The notes below the pieces were generated by a model that worked only from the letters and a program-made list of their open reading frames with translations, had not been told where the DNA came from and did not search any database. DNA of 64,000 nt from Meghimatium bilineatum (taxonomy: Eukaryota; Mollusca; Gastropoda; Stylommatophora; Philomycidae). A program made the position numbers and the translations under genes. Positions 1 to 12,412 of this stretch are shown here, piece by piece. The stretch lies in assembly GCA_034231615.1 (NCBI GenBank), contig CM067316.1, positions 61,775,353 to 61,839,352 of the forward strand. Reading direction: 5' to 3'. Each line of letters begins with the position of its first letter. Position 1 is the first letter of the stretch.

Positions 1-369
1 GCTTCAGAATTAAAACAGACATGTGTCCTTCAAAATTGAATCATTCAGTTTGATGTAATTTTACATTATTTTTATGAAAATGTATTTTTGTAAATTGTAG
101 GTTCTTTAAAGCTAGTCTTGTGCCATGATTTTATTCCATTTATTGCAAATATACTCATGACATTCCTTTACTGTTATTTGACACATGTAGGACTATTTAC
201 ATTTATTTTACTCTACACGTGTATTTATGTTTATTGTGATTTGATATGTTTACAACAAGAAGCCAGTGTTATGATACTATTTGAAAATGATCATGTATTT
301 CTTTATGCAATTCATTCTTTTTTAACAGACATGAGAGTGAGCGGAAAATCTTAGCTCACCATATCACTC
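1..369. other. Unassigned AT-rich DNA
   Basis: No gene, RNA or repeat is recognised here. A 78-codon open frame starting at 118 is hydrophobic, AT-driven and has no recognisable motif. I treat the stretch as intergenic, downstream of the receptor gene. Confidence 0.5.
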
Positions 370-690
370 ACTGCCACAATACTCACCTACCAAAACACTT
401 GTCGCAATACTCACCTGTTGCAACACATCACAATGATCACCTACCAAAACATTTATCTCAACACTCACCTGTCACAGCTCTCACCTACCAAAAAAAACAT
501 TTATCACAATACCCACCTGTCACAGATTCACCTACCAAAGTACTTATCACGATACTAACCTGTCACAACACTCACCTACAACAAAAATCAACTGTCACAA
601 CATACACCTGCCACAAGACTCACCTACGATACATTTCTATAACACTCACCATTTGACAGCACTCTCATCTACCACAACCATCCATACAAC
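370..690. repeat. Degenerate minisatellite, left arm of an inverted pair
   Basis: The motif CTCACCTACCAAAACA recurs with variation at roughly 30-40 bp spacing. The sequence reads like the reverse complement of the array at 4690-5190. Its right edge, ACTCACCATTTGACAGCACT followed by CATCTACCACAACCA, matches the reverse complement of 4700-4760 closely. It is therefore one arm of an imperfect inverted repeat. Confidence 0.7.
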
Positions 691-694
691 TACT

Positions 695-3206
695 CCTTTG
701 TCACACCAACATCATACACACCAGCATCATACACACCAACATCATACACGCCAACATCATACACACCAACATCATACACACACCAACACCATACACACAA
801 CATCATACACACACCAACATCATACACACACCTCATCATACACACCAACATCATACACACCAACATCATACACACACCAACATCATACACACCAACATCA
901 TACACACCAACATCATACACGCCAACATCATACACACCAACATCATACACACACCAACACCATACACACAACATCATACACACACCAACATCATACACAC
1001 ACCTCATCATACACACCAACATCATACACACCAACATCATACACACCAACATCATACACACCAACATCATACACACCAACATCATACACACACCAACATC
1101 ATACACACACCAACATCATACACACCAACACCATACACACAACACCATACACACACCAACATCATACACACACCAACATCATACACACCAACATCATACA
1201 CACCAACATCATACACACACCAACATCATACACACACCAACATCATACACACCAACATCATACACACCAACATCATACACACCACCATCATACACACACC
1301 AACATCATACACACACCAACATCATACACACACCAACATCATACACACACCAACATCATACACACACCAACATCATACACACCAACATCATACACACCAA
1401 CATCATACACACACCAACATCATACACACACCAACATCATACACACACCAACATCATACACACACCAACATCATACACACACCTCATCATACACACCAAC
1501 ATCATACACACCAACATCATACACACCAACATCATACACACCAACATCATACACACCAACATCATACACACCAACATCATACACACCAACATCACAACAT
1601 CATATACACCAACATCATACACACCAACATCATACACACCAACATCATACACACCAACATCACAACATCATATACACCAACATCATATACACCAACATCA
1701 TACACACCAACATCATACACACCAACATCACAACATCATATACACCAACATCATATACACCAACATCATATACACCAACATCATATACACCAACATCATA
1801 CACACCAACATCATACACACCACATCATACACACCAACATCATATACACCAACATCATACACACCAACATCATACACACCACATCATACACACCAACATC
1901 ATACACACACCACATCATACACACAACATCATACACACCAACATCATACACACCAACATCATACACACCAACATCACAACATCATATACACCAACATCAT
2001 ACACACCAACATCATACACACCAACATCACAACATCATATACACCAACATCATATACACCAACATCATACACACCAACATCATACACACCAACATCACAA
2101 CATCATATACACCAACATCATATACACCAACATCATATACACCAACATCATACACACCAACATCATACACACCACATCATACACACCAACATCATATACA
2201 CCAACATCATACACACCAACATCATACACACCAACATCATATACACCAACATCATATACACCAACATCATATACACCAACATCATATACACCAACATCAT
2301 ACACACCAACATCATACACACCACATCATACACACCAACATCATATACACCAACATCATACACACCACATCATACACACAACATCATACACACCAACATC
2401 ATACACACCACATCATACACACCACATCATACACACCAACATCATACACACCAACATCATACACACAACATCATACACACCAACATCACAACATCATACA
2501 CACCACATCATACACACCACATCATACACACCAACATCATACACACCACATCATACACACCAACATCACAACATCATACACACCACATCATACACACCAC
2601 ATCATACACACCAACATCATATACACCAACATCACCACATCATACACACCAACATCACAACATCATACACACCAACATCATACACATCACATCATACACA
2701 CAACATCATATACACCAACATCACCACATCATACACACCAACATCATACACACCACATCATATACACCAACATCATACACACCAACATCATACACACCAA
2801 CATCATACACATCACATCATACACACAACATCATATACACCAACATCACAACATCATACACACCAACATCATACACACCAACATCATACACATCACATCA
2901 TACACACAACATCATACACACCAACATCATACACATCACATCATACACACAACATCATATACACCAACATCACCACATCATACACACCAACATCATACAC
3001 ACCACATCATATACACCAACATCATACACACCAACATCATACACACCAACATCATACACATCACATCATACACACCACATCATATACACCAACATCACCA
3101 CATCATACACACCAACATCATACACACCAACATCATACACACCAACATCATATACACCAACATCATACACACCAACATCATACACACCACATCATATACA
3201 CCAAAA
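695..3206. repeat. Large minisatellite, 15-bp ATCATACACACCAAC unit
   Basis: About 2.5 kb of near-perfect tandem units ATCATACACACCAAC, with 12-, 13- and 17-bp variants and ATACACC/ATCACAAC sub-variants. It keeps an 878-codon His/Thr-rich frame open on the plus strand, but that follows from the repeat composition: there is no domain and the minus strand is open too. The array sits between the two conserved halves of the left inverted-repeat arm. Confidence 0.95.
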
Positions 3207-3300
3207 TTTGTCTTATATCAACACTACTACCACATTTACAAATAATAATGTCATCTTGTCTAACAGAATGTAACCTATATCTACATTAACATGTACTATA
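3207..3300. repeat. Second half of left inverted-repeat arm
   Basis: CATTTACAAATAATAATGTC and CATCTTGTCTAACAGAATGT here match the reverse complement of about 4600-4660 (CATTTACAAATAATTATGCC, CATCTTGTCCAACAAAATGT). In the right arm the two conserved blocks are only about 50-60 bp apart. Here they are separated by the 2.5-kb satellite. Confidence 0.7.
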
Positions 3301-3371
3301 TTCAACACAAATTACATAACTTGCCCCCTGCTTGCCAGATTGTTTTGTTAATTGCATAATGATGAAAAAGA

Positions 3372-3480
3372 GTGTGGCGTAAGGCTGAGAGGTTACAACT
3401 TTGGTCTCACACTAGTGAGGTCTAGAGTTCGCCCAGGTAAGGACTGGTTTTGTTTTTTCTGTCTGAGGGTAAATTAAAAA
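3372..3480 (+). mobile_element. tRNA-like SINE head
   Basis: TGTGGCGTAAGGCTGAGAGG resembles an A box, and TAGAGTTCGCCC about 45 bp later resembles a B box (consensus GGTTCGANTCC). The body is short and ends in A/T-rich sequence. No target-site duplication was confirmed, so the limits are approximate. Confidence 0.4.
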
Positions 3481-4599
3481 CAAAACCTGTACATGACGTG
3501 GAAATAGCAAGAGCATTCTGCCTTTATCATACAGTTAAAAAATCCCTCCCTGGAACTCCTTAATGGGAAAAATGCAGTATTTGACAGTTGGTTTTTTTTT
3601 TATAGTGATGAAAAAATTCATCGGAAAATATTTTTTAAATGATAGACTTGTGTTCTTGTCTAAGCAATTAATTTTTTTTAATAAATTCCTATTCCTCTCT
3701 TTATTTCTAATGAAATTTATAAGGTTATTTTTATATCTAAACTTAGCAAAATAAAACACGTAGATGTCACTGACCTTTGATCCAATCTTGAGTAGATCTA
3801 AGTATATTTCTCGACTCACTTCACAAACAACGTGATGTAATTTCAATGCATAGTATCTGTATGTAATATTGCGTTGTCATTTCATAATTAAACTGATGGG
3901 TTCCATAATATTTTCTTTGAAATTAAATGTAATTCCCAACAATTCCTTATTATTAGAAACACAATCCACTAGAATTTCACTAAAAGTGGATTTGTTTCAA
4001 CTCGATGTACGTTGATTGTTAAAATTTCAGGTTTTTATTTTCCAATATTTTTTTGCATGCACGTTTGACAAAAATAAAGCTAGATTTGCTTGCAGTGTTG
4101 CCACTCTTTCTGATACTCTACAGGGATCAGTGACCATGTTTCTACAGAACAAAAAGCTAACATAATTAAATGGAACAAAATTCAAATAAAAATGCATATA
4201 CAGACGCATCCAATGTTCTACGTGTTTGCAATGAGAGCCTGATCACTCGATAAGTGTGCAACACACTGAGTCTGGGAGGGGGGGGGGAACAGCCAGTGTT
4301 GTGCGTGCAAATCGCTAGATTGGTATCTGAAATTAAAACTTTTTAAATTTCCAAGTCACTGAAGCTCTGTGCAATATTGTATGAAATTAAAAAGTTGGTA
4401 TTTTGTCACATGATTTGGTCACTGATTCTTGTATTGAATCATATTTCTTTCCAGAAGAAAAGCCAACTTTAAACAGCGTTTAATCATAGTTACAAAATTG
4501 CTTAGTGATGGATGCAATTCTGCTACCATGGCATTCAGCAGAGTTCAACTGGTAGTGGGTTTATATTCAGTATGATGGCTTGAAGAAGGTTAACCTTTG
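3481..4599. other. Loop between inverted-repeat arms, unassigned
   Basis: This is AT-rich DNA between the two arms. A 103-codon minus frame at 3535-3846 is Lys/Asn/Phe-rich with no recognisable domain and is probably chance. A poly-G run lies near 4271. Confidence 0.5.
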
Positions 4600-5190
4600 A
4601 ATATAGATTACATTTTGTTGGACAAGATGGCATAATTATTTGTAAATGTTGAAGTGATGATATCATAGTTAAATTTTGATGTATAATGAAGTATGATAGT
4701 GGAGTAGTGGTAGATTAGGTGGTTGTGGTAGATGAGTGTTGTCAAAGGGTGAGTGTTGTAGTGCAAAAATGTTATAGTACGTGAGTTTTGTAGCTGAAGA
4801 GTGTTGTAGCTGAAGAGTGTTGTGGTAGGAGAGTTTTGTGGTGAGTTTTGTAGCTGACGAGTGATGTGGTAGGAGAGTTTTGTGGTGAGTTTTGTAGCTG
4901 AAGAGTGATGTGGTAGGAGAGTTTTGTGGTGAGTTTTGTAGCTGAAGAGTGATGTTGTAGGAGAGTTTTGTAGCTGAAGAGTGTTGTGGTAGGAGAGTTT
5001 TGTGGTGAGTTTTGTAGCTGAAGAGTGTTGTGGTAGGAGAGTTTTGTGGTGAGTTTTGTAGCTGAAGAGTGTTGTGGTAGGAGAGTTTTGTGGTGAGTTT
5101 TGTAGCTGAAGAGTGTTGTGGTAGGAGAGTTTTGTGGTGAGTTTTGTAGCTGAAGAGTGTTGTGGTAGGAGAGTTTTGTGGTGAGTTTTA
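4600..5190. repeat. Right inverted-repeat arm with 44-bp minisatellite
   Basis: From about 4770 to 5187 there are roughly nine copies of a 44-bp unit with core GTGGTGAGTTTTGTAGCTGA, followed by GAGTGTTGTGGTAGGAGAG. Positions 4600-4765 match the reverse complement of 3225-3290 and 640-690. The array and its left flank form the right arm of the inverted pair with 370-3300. Confidence 0.85.
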
Positions 5191-6179
5191 TAACAGTTTC
5201 AGTTGAAGGTAGCAAAGTATCTCACTATTCTCGTAAGTAGTAGTTATGTAGAACACAGGTTTTTTTTCATTTGAACACAACAGACAGGCTATCACTAAGA
5301 CTAAGGGGTTATGCGATGTAAACACGAAAATATACAAATTACAATACACAAGAGATTTTCTATTTTTCAAATATTTAAGTCTTTCTCAAGAATATGGAAA
5401 ACAGTGAAAAACAATGAAAACTGTAAAAACAATGTTACCACCACAGAGGCACTAGATACAATATTGATATGTTGAATGATTGGTTGCTGATCCAGCGGTC
5501 CATGGGCTCATGCCCTTTGACCTAATGCCATTAAATGACATTATATTGCTGGGAAGTCTGTGGATTTTCGGCCCACCCCGGGACAGAGCCAGAAAATAAC
5601 TATCACACCTCCAGGATGGTAGGTTTCAACCTATGCACTGTTCCTAGCCACTGTAGCCAATATAGGGTTCACTGTGCTCATTCCCTGCCACCAATTTACT
5701 ACTGGTTATACCGAACTTCTCTATTGCTCCAGGCATGCAACCAAATGTTCAAGTCAAAAGGATTGTCACATCCTGAGTCACTGCGCCTCTAAGATGGGTT
5801 TCAGCCATAGGAAAAACAGTGATGTCAGTCTCCTCCTCCCCAGTGCTGCACAGTACATCTCTGGCTCCCTCCCAACCACAGATTGTGCATACATATATAT
5901 TCAGGTAAACACATTTCAACAACAAAATAAAAGCATAATTGTATAGTTGATGTGCCATGAAGCTTCTCTAAGAAGATAACCTCAATATAACAGCATGTTT
6001 TATATTGTCTAAGGTTTTCTGTTGCATGGGTAGTATGTCTAGTGGTCCATTGATGAGACCCACAGACGCAACCACATACATATATCGATATGTAAACAAT
6101 ATGTAGTTCAAGGTGACAATATTACCTTATATTGAATATCAGACAAGTCAACATTATGTTTTATTTGTAAATATGAAGT
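5191..6179. other. Unassigned intergenic DNA
   Basis: No gene or recognised transposon. The part from about 5480 to 5880 is less AT-rich and resembles dispersed repeat sequence, but I found no second copy in the window. Confidence 0.4.
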
Positions 6180-6262
6180 ATTTTACACTTGCCCGGTGTG
6201 TCAGTATTTTACACTTGCCCGGTGTGTCAGTATTTTACACTTGCCCGGTGTGTCAGTATTTA
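6180..6262. repeat. Triplicated 26-bp repeat
   Basis: Three identical tandem copies of a 26-bp unit with core ACTTGCCCGGTGTGTCAG, which stands out as GC-rich against its flanks. Confidence 0.9.
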
Positions 6263-6380
6263 TGATATGTAAATAAAATATCATTCTCTTAGATTTTATC
6301 TTATTTTGTCTAGGAGGAAGAAAGGATGGAAGAATTATGAGTGAAAGGACAAGGCAGTAATAATTCATATTGATATTATT

Positions 6381-6552
6381 TCAGACTGATCTTCTTCTTC
6401 AGCGTTCATTCTCAAACTCCCATTGGATCTCTCTTGCAGCAGAACAATGACCCTACTAGATTTCCAGCAGGATATAGTCCAGAGAATGGAAATGTGTTGT
6501 GTTGCTGTTTTATTTGCGCCAATGGCCCGACACATCTATCTTCGGTGGGATT
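6381..6552 (+). repeat. Dispersed repeat, copy 1
   Basis: About 170 bp are shared with 15609-15775, for example TAGATTTCCAGCAGGAT and TTTTATTTGCGCC/TAATGGCCC. The frame is broken here and open in the other copy. The family is not recognised. Confidence 0.65.
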
Positions 6553-6565
6553 TCAGAATGATCAA

Positions 6566-6650
6566 TCAATAAACCCGTAACCCTTCAGGGTCGTAGGGGT
6601 ACCACATTGGATGCTTCAGCACACAGAGTTCTCCAGCGAAGTCTTATGTT
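6566..6650 (-). mobile_element. LINE family B, short 3' fragment
   Basis: CAGGGTCGTAGGGGTACCAC and CTCCAGCGAA are the antisense of the 3' end of the family B element at 20200-20290, including the ATTGATTGAT tail. The fragment is heavily 5'-truncated. Confidence 0.75.
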
Positions 6651-6754
6651 ATCGAATAACATAAGAGTTCTCTTTATATTTATGTAGAAGCACAGAAGTG
6701 AGACATGTCAATATTTTTTGATGTAAATAAAACAGTGACACAACACATTTCCAA

Positions 6755-6960
6755 TCTCTGGACTACATCCTACTATAAATCTAGTAAATTTATTGTCCTA
6801 CATCCTACTGTATATCTAGTAAATTTGTTGTCCTGCTACAAGAGAGATCCCTGGACTACATCCTACTGTATATCTAGTAAATTTGTTGTCCTGCTACAAG
6901 AGAGATCCCTGGACTACATCCTACTGTAAATTTATTGTCCTACTACAAGAGAGATCTCTG
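6755..6960. repeat. Tandem repeat, about 56-70 bp
   Basis: TCTAGTAAATTTRTTGTCCT and ACAAGAGAGATCCCTGGACT alternate three to four times with partial units. Confidence 0.8.
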
Positions 6961-7007
6961 CTAAGAAAAGAATGGTGGGACTTACTGAACAACTCATATG
7001 TGCAACA

Positions 7008-7396
7008 TCTTACGGTAACATTGTTACATGCTTTCATTAATTTCTCTTACGGTAACATTGTTACATGCTTTCATTAATTTCTCTTACGGTAACATTGTTA
7101 CATGCTTTCATTAATTTCTCTTACGGTAACATTGTTACATGCTTTCATTAATTTCTCTTACGGTAATATTGTTACATGCTTTCATTAATTTCTCTTACGG
7201 TAACATTGTTACATGCTTTCATTAATTTCTCTTACGGTAACATTGTTACATGCTTTCATTAATTTCTCTTACGGTAACATTGTTACATGCTTTCATTAAT
7301 TTCTCTTACGGTAACATTGTTACATGCTTTCATTAATTTCTCTTATGGTAACATTGTTACATGCTTTCATTAATTTCTCTTACGGTAACATTGTTA
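7008..7396. repeat. 37-bp minisatellite with internal palindrome
   Basis: About ten near-identical copies of a 37-bp unit. Each contains GTAACATTGTTAC, a 13-bp palindrome with an odd centre, followed by ATGCTTTCATTAATTTCT. Confidence 0.95.
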
Positions 7397-8069
7397 CTCA
7401 CATACTTTCCCTTAATGTGGTTTTGTCTATTCTTATAACAGCTTTTATGGTTTTCTTTATCTTGACAAAGACCCTGTGGTCGAATTGTTTAATGTATGTA
7501 TTTGGTCTATTTGTAAAGCTGAAATGTAGCCATTTGTGTTTATTTTTTATTTAAAAATTGTGTTTTATTTACCATGTGGTAGACAGTTTTACTGCAGTTT
7601 TCTTTCATTTTCTTTTTCCTCAGAGATCAGAAATACTTCCTTGACATCATTTGATTTGTGTCTTGTAAAGCTTTCTTACAACAAGAGTTCACTTGAGTAG
7701 ATCAAATACTTGCAGGCATCTCTTACACTCGTTAATATCTGTCTGTCTGTGATCTTATGTTACTGACAAGTTTGAGGATATCATCTGATGACTCATGCCT
7801 TGCACACAGGTTGTTCAACTATTCCTCTGTATGAATCTCATTACAGTCAATTATTCTGGACCAGTATACATCTTTATTTTATTTCTTACACACAGATTTG
7901 TCTTATGTTCTCTATATGAGATGCACAAGATTTGTATTTGAAGGCCTGTAGCTGTCATTCTTGAGAAACACATCCAAAACAGCTGACATTTGTTTTAAGA
8001 TCCTAACAGAAAATGCGTGGATGGTGAACAGAACTACGCTTCAGTGACTCTCTAAAAGTGTCTCTAAAA
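7397..8069. other. Unassigned DNA
   Basis: No gene or repeat is recognised between the two arrays. Confidence 0.4.
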
Positions 8070-8325
8070 GAGCTTAAACATTGACATTGTCTGCTGAGAA
8101 TTCATCAGTGAATCTATGAAACATTGACATTGTCTGCTGAGAATTCATCAGTGAATCTATGAAACATTGACATTGTCTGCTGAGAATTCATCAGTGAATC
8201 TATGAAACATTGACATTGTCTGCTGAGAATTAATCAATCTGTGACATTGACATTGTCTGCTGATAATTAATCAATCAGTGAATCTGTGAAACATTGACAT
8301 TGACTGCTGAGAATTGATCAGTGAA
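8070..8325. repeat. 43-bp minisatellite
   Basis: Five to six copies containing ACATTGACATTGTCTGCTGA followed by GAATTCATCAGTGAATC. The last copies are more diverged. Confidence 0.9.
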
Positions 8326-8710
8326 TGTCAAATATTATCTGATTACAGGTTTGGAGATTAGTATATCATACTTGTGGGATACACATTTGATTCACATTAA
8401 TACACAGCCTAGTATCACTAAATTGAACTCACTTCTGCAGCTGAAACTCTGTGTCTAACTACAAAATGTTATAACATTTTTATATGAAAAAATGACTCCA
8501 ATTAATTGTGAAAATAACAAACAATGATAATCATATTTATTGCACATGACACCAGGAAAGTATAATTATTAAAAACACATTTATTCAACTTGTAAGTAGT
8601 GCCTACATGATCTAGTTGACACCTAGTTGTATTTATCAGAATCTAACGGAATTTATCAATAGAAACAACAACTCTATACACAAACATTTGACAAATACTA
8701 CAGGAATAAT

Positions 8711-8977
8711 GGGAGCTGCATTGGCGCAGTGGTTAGCGCACTGTCTTTGCATATTAGTGGTCCTGGGTTCATTCCCCAGTTGAGGCGGAAATGTTTTTCA
8801 GATTGCAACAGCTCCCAGGTCGACCCAGCCTTAATTGGGTACCGGATTAATCCGGGAAGTAAAGACTACGAGGGAGAGGAGATGGCTACCGCCCTCATTT
8901 GCAGAGCCTCTGAAATGTGAGTACGCTAACATCTCACACCCCTACGGCATTAATAAATGATGTGAGCTACTTGACTT
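8711..8977 (+). mobile_element. tRNA-derived SINE with 12-bp target duplication
   Basis: TGGCGCAGTGGTTAGCGCACT-type A box and GGGTTCATTCCCC B box lie about 35 bp apart, as in a tRNA head. The body contains CAGGTCGACCCAGCC and AATTGGGTACCGG and may carry one of the conserved SINE central domains. The direct repeat TACAGGAATAAT flanks it at 8699-8710 and 8978-8989, so the insertion limits are well defined. Confidence 0.85.
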
Positions 8978-8992
8978 TACAGGAATAATTTC

Positions 8993-9170
8993 AGTTTCAT
9001 AGTCATTAGTAAAATAATTAATTCATCACTCAAGTTTCTTATTAGTAAAATAGTTTAGGAATTCATCACTCAAGTTTCTTATTAGTAAAATAAATCATTT
9101 TAGTTTCTTACAATTATTAAGGGTTAAGTAACTTATCATTCACATTTCTTATCATTTCCTAAAATAGTTC
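8993..9170. repeat. Degenerate tandem repeat
   Basis: TTCATCACTCAAGTTTCTTA and TTAGTAAAATA recur two to four times with divergence. Confidence 0.65.
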
Positions 9171-9329
9171 ATTGACTTAATGAAAATTCACGACAAAAGA
9201 GAGACAGATGAACATATGGTTAAAACACTTGTATATAAAACAGGTGAATCAGTCTGTCTCCAAGGAAAATGATAATATTTGTGTAAACATAAATGGTGTT
9301 TTTAAAAATACCATAATAGACAGAAAAAA

Positions 9330-9830
9330 ATATGTATAAAACAAACCTCGAAAAAAAAACAACCTCAAATGATACACAAGCAATAATTATAACATGCTAC
9401 ATCTATTCTATGTTAATGTATGGCTCAGAAACATGGACACTAAATAAACAATCAGAAGACAGAATTGATGCCTTTGAGATGCGGGTATGTATAAGAATAG
9501 GGAGAACATCATGGAAAGAGAATAAAACAAATAAAGAGGTGCTAAAGACACTTAATATGAAGAAAGAAATACTAAGAGAAATAAAGATTAGGCAAATAAA
9601 ATATTTTGGACATTAAAAGACATGACACCTTGTCGAAGACTTTGCTTGAGGGTGGAGTCAAGGGGAGGCGAGCAAGAGGTAGGCAGAGATACAAGTGAGA
9701 GAGTGACATCATAAGACGGACAGGTTATAGTCTAGCAGAGTGCATCACCAAGACAAGAGACGGGGTGTTGGAGATCCGTTGCAACCAACCTTCGTTGCGG
9801 AGACGACACTTGATGATCACGAGAACTAAA
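9330..9830 (+). mobile_element. LINE 3' fragment (RT C-terminal region)
   Basis: The 94-codon frame contains YGSETWTLNKQ, EMRVCIRIGRTSWK and IRQIKYFGH, the sequence that follows the RT thumb in many non-LTR retrotransposons. It is 5'-truncated. The downstream frame is broken but still shows GRRARGRQRYK-like coding. A related antisense copy lies at 16440-17070. Confidence 0.8.
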
Positions 9831-10091
9831 AAAAGTTAACAACGATGAGGTTAATGGCTGCGTTTTTTGTGACCAACGTCTTCTCGCAGTACTCTATCAA
9901 GGGTTAGTCATGTCAGAATTAGAGTATCCTGACCATTAGATGACCAACGCAGATTGATGGTCCTGGTAAGATATCCAATGAAGCTGTATCGTTATTGGAT
10001 GCCTCAAAGCTACAGAAATAGTGGCTTGTGTTTCTTGCTGGAGTATCGTACCCTTTCCCAGCACTGCAGACAACCATCCATTACATGGATT

Positions 10092-10205
10092 CATCATCAT
10101 CATCAGGTGCCATGCTGGCTGGCGTAGGTGGTCATGGCTCTCCACAGCTCTCTGTCCACAGTATTATTTATCAAGGTCGTTTTTTCCTTGCCGTGCCAGG
10201 TTGAA
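10092..10205 (-). mobile_element. LINE family A, 3'-terminal fragment
   Basis: CATCATCATCATCAGGTGCC through TGCCGTGCCAGGTTG matches the last 115 bp of the intact family A element (45764-45878), including the TGA-repeat tail. The homology stops where the fragment at 14337 roughly begins. Confidence 0.85.
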
Positions 10206-10759
10206 TTACATGGATTACATGGTAATATTGCAATTATCAAAGGAAACATATTAAACAATCATGATGTGGCAGGGCAGAGGAGGTTGTTAAACATGAATGA
10301 ACATTAGTGGACATAGAACCTGGAGGTATGAACATTAGTGGACACAGAACCTGGAGAAGATTGGGAAAGTCAGAATGTCAAGTTTGCAACTTCCACTAAA
10401 GTGGTCATCACACTGTCAAGGAAACGTGGCAATGATATTTCAGTAAATGGATTCAAAAGTACAGGCTCTGATTTGTGAGAATTCATCCGGTGGGGATATT
10501 ATTGTCTACACTGATGTGCCCATAGTTCGTCACGTGTGCAGAGTATGGACATTCATAGCTCAGTGCAGAGGAAAGTGCATTAAGTAATCAAGTATGGCCT
10601 TCTGTACAACTACTAGCAGCATTACGACGAAGGTAATGGCGGTAACCAAGAGAATGATGTGGATGGATACTCACAGTGCCACCTGTGACTATCTTTTAAA
10701 AACTGATACAGGTGAGCCATCTTTAGCGTCAGTACCTGGAGTCGATGATGATGCTTAAG
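10206..10759. other. Unassigned DNA
   Basis: No gene is seen. A short direct repeat (GAACATTAGTGGACA twice near 10300) is the only structure noted. Confidence 0.4.
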
Positions 10760-12060
10760 CGAAAATTAGAAGCAGACAATCAAGATTTTTAAGGTATGTG
10801 ATGAGAAAAGTAAAACTTAAACATTTAGTAACCACCGGAAATATCAAGGAGAGAAGAGACATAGGTAGATAAAGAGAGACATTTGTGAATGGATTGTCAC
10901 TTTGGCACAAACAAATGTTACCAACTGAACTATTGACAAATGTTACCAACTGACCAAGAAGACGATGGACTGACGACATTAAAGATAACATGAATACATC
11001 GCTAGAAAATGCAAGCCACATCGCCCAAGACAGAGAGAGGTTCAGAGAGTTCATTGGGAAGACAACGTTCTGGAAGGAATACGTCACATGACACTACCAA
11101 CTGAACTATTGACAAATTTTACCAACTGAACTATTGACAAATTTTACCAACTGAACTATTGACAAATATTACCAACTGAACTATTGACAAATATTACCAA
11201 CTGAACTATTGACAAATGTTACCAACTGAACTATTGACATATGTTACCAACGGAACTATTGACAAATGTTACCAACTGAACTATTGACAAATATTACCAA
11301 CTGAACTATTGACAAATTTTAGCAACTGAACTATTGACAAAATGTTACCAACTGAACTATTGACAAATGTTACCAACTGAACTATTGACATATGTTACCA
11401 ACGGAACTATTGACAAATGTTTCCAACTGAACTATTGACAAATATTACCAACTGAACTATTGACAAATTTTAGCAACTGAACTATTGACAAATGTTACCA
11501 ACTGAACTATTGACAAAATGTTACCAACTGAACTATTGACAAATATTACCAACTGAACTATTGACAAATATTACCAACTGAACTATTGACAAAATGTTAC
11601 CAACTGAACTATTGACAAAATGTTACCAACTGAACTATTGACAAAATGTTACCAACTGAACTATTGACAAAATGTTACCAACTGAACTATTGACAAATGT
11701 TACCAACTGAACTATTGACAATATGTTACCAACTGAACTATTGACAAATATTACCAACTGAACTATTGACAAATATTACCAACTGAACTATTGACAAAAT
11801 GTTACCAACTGAACTATTGACAAAATGTTACCAACTGAACTATTGACAAAATGTTACCAACTGAACTATTGACAAAATGTTACCAACTGAACTATTGACA
11901 AAATGTTACCAACTGAACTATTGACAAAATGTTACCAACTGAACTATTGACAACACAAGAGACAGAGAGTTGTAGAGAAGCCAGAGAAGTCTAAATCACT
12001 CGGCATTGCACTTGATTGATTGATTGATTGATTGTTTGATTATTGATTGAGCAGCTTGAT
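10760..12060 (+). mobile_element. LINE 3' end, expanded by a minisatellite and a nested fragment
   Basis: GCAGACAATCAAGAT, GGTATGTGATGAGAAAAG and AACATTTAGTAACCACCGGA match the LINE end at 39680-39740. The far part, AACACAAGAGACAGAGAGTT, then a (TTGA)n tail at 12015-12040, matches 39835-39950. Between them lies a piece of another LINE end (10948-11092, CGATGGACTGACGACATTAA, shared with 28400-28520) and the array at 11086-11952. Confidence 0.75.
11086..11952. repeat. 25/26-bp minisatellite grown inside a LINE end
   Basis: About 33 copies of ACCAACTGAACTATTGACAA plus ATGTT, ATATT or AATGTT. The unit derives from the host LINE, whose other copy at 39825-39845 carries ACCAACTGAACTTCTCAACA once. 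The last unit here runs directly into the LINE sequence CAACACAAGAGACAGAGAG. Confidence 0.93.
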
Positions 12061-12165
12061 TGATTGATTACTTACTACTACACATTAAAATGCTTACGTT
12101 CTAATGGACATACATATCTGACAAATAAATAGAGATAGCCTATAGGTTACTAGTAACTTGTAGCA

Positions 12166-12412
12166 TCAGCAGCATCTGTGTTGACATATTTCTCGTGTGT
12201 ATTGTATATAGTCTAGAGAGGGTGGAATAGAACTCTGACCACTACTGTTATCTTGACTAGTGTTTAGAAACGTATCTGACATCGTATTTGTTTCAGATAC
12301 GTAAGAAATATATTCATTTATATTTGGTATACAACATGTATCAGCCCTTTCATTCGCCTGACTCTGTTCAGCTGAAGTTCTAGTATCAGCCCTTTCATTC
12401 AACAGACACATT
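12166..12412 (-). pseudogene. Out-of-frame distal tail of the receptor
   Basis: After the premature stop at 12413-12415, the frame used by the rest of the 45-bp array stays open for about 80 codons to a TGA at 12166-12168. It continues the 15-residue repeats ([15 protein letters not shown]) and then gives unique sequence with NEYISYV and SLDYIQYTREI. Because the array unit lacks 2 bp at 12420/12421 (CTGGTCC where neighbours have CTGGAGTCC), this distal coding piece is out of frame in the sequence as given. It may be a real truncating allele or a sequencing error. Confidence 0.7.

Noticed and set aside
653..3289. 878-codon His/Thr-rich open frame
   Set aside because: It lies within the 15-bp satellite; the frame is open because of the unit composition, and the minus strand is open as well. 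No signal, domain or splice context.
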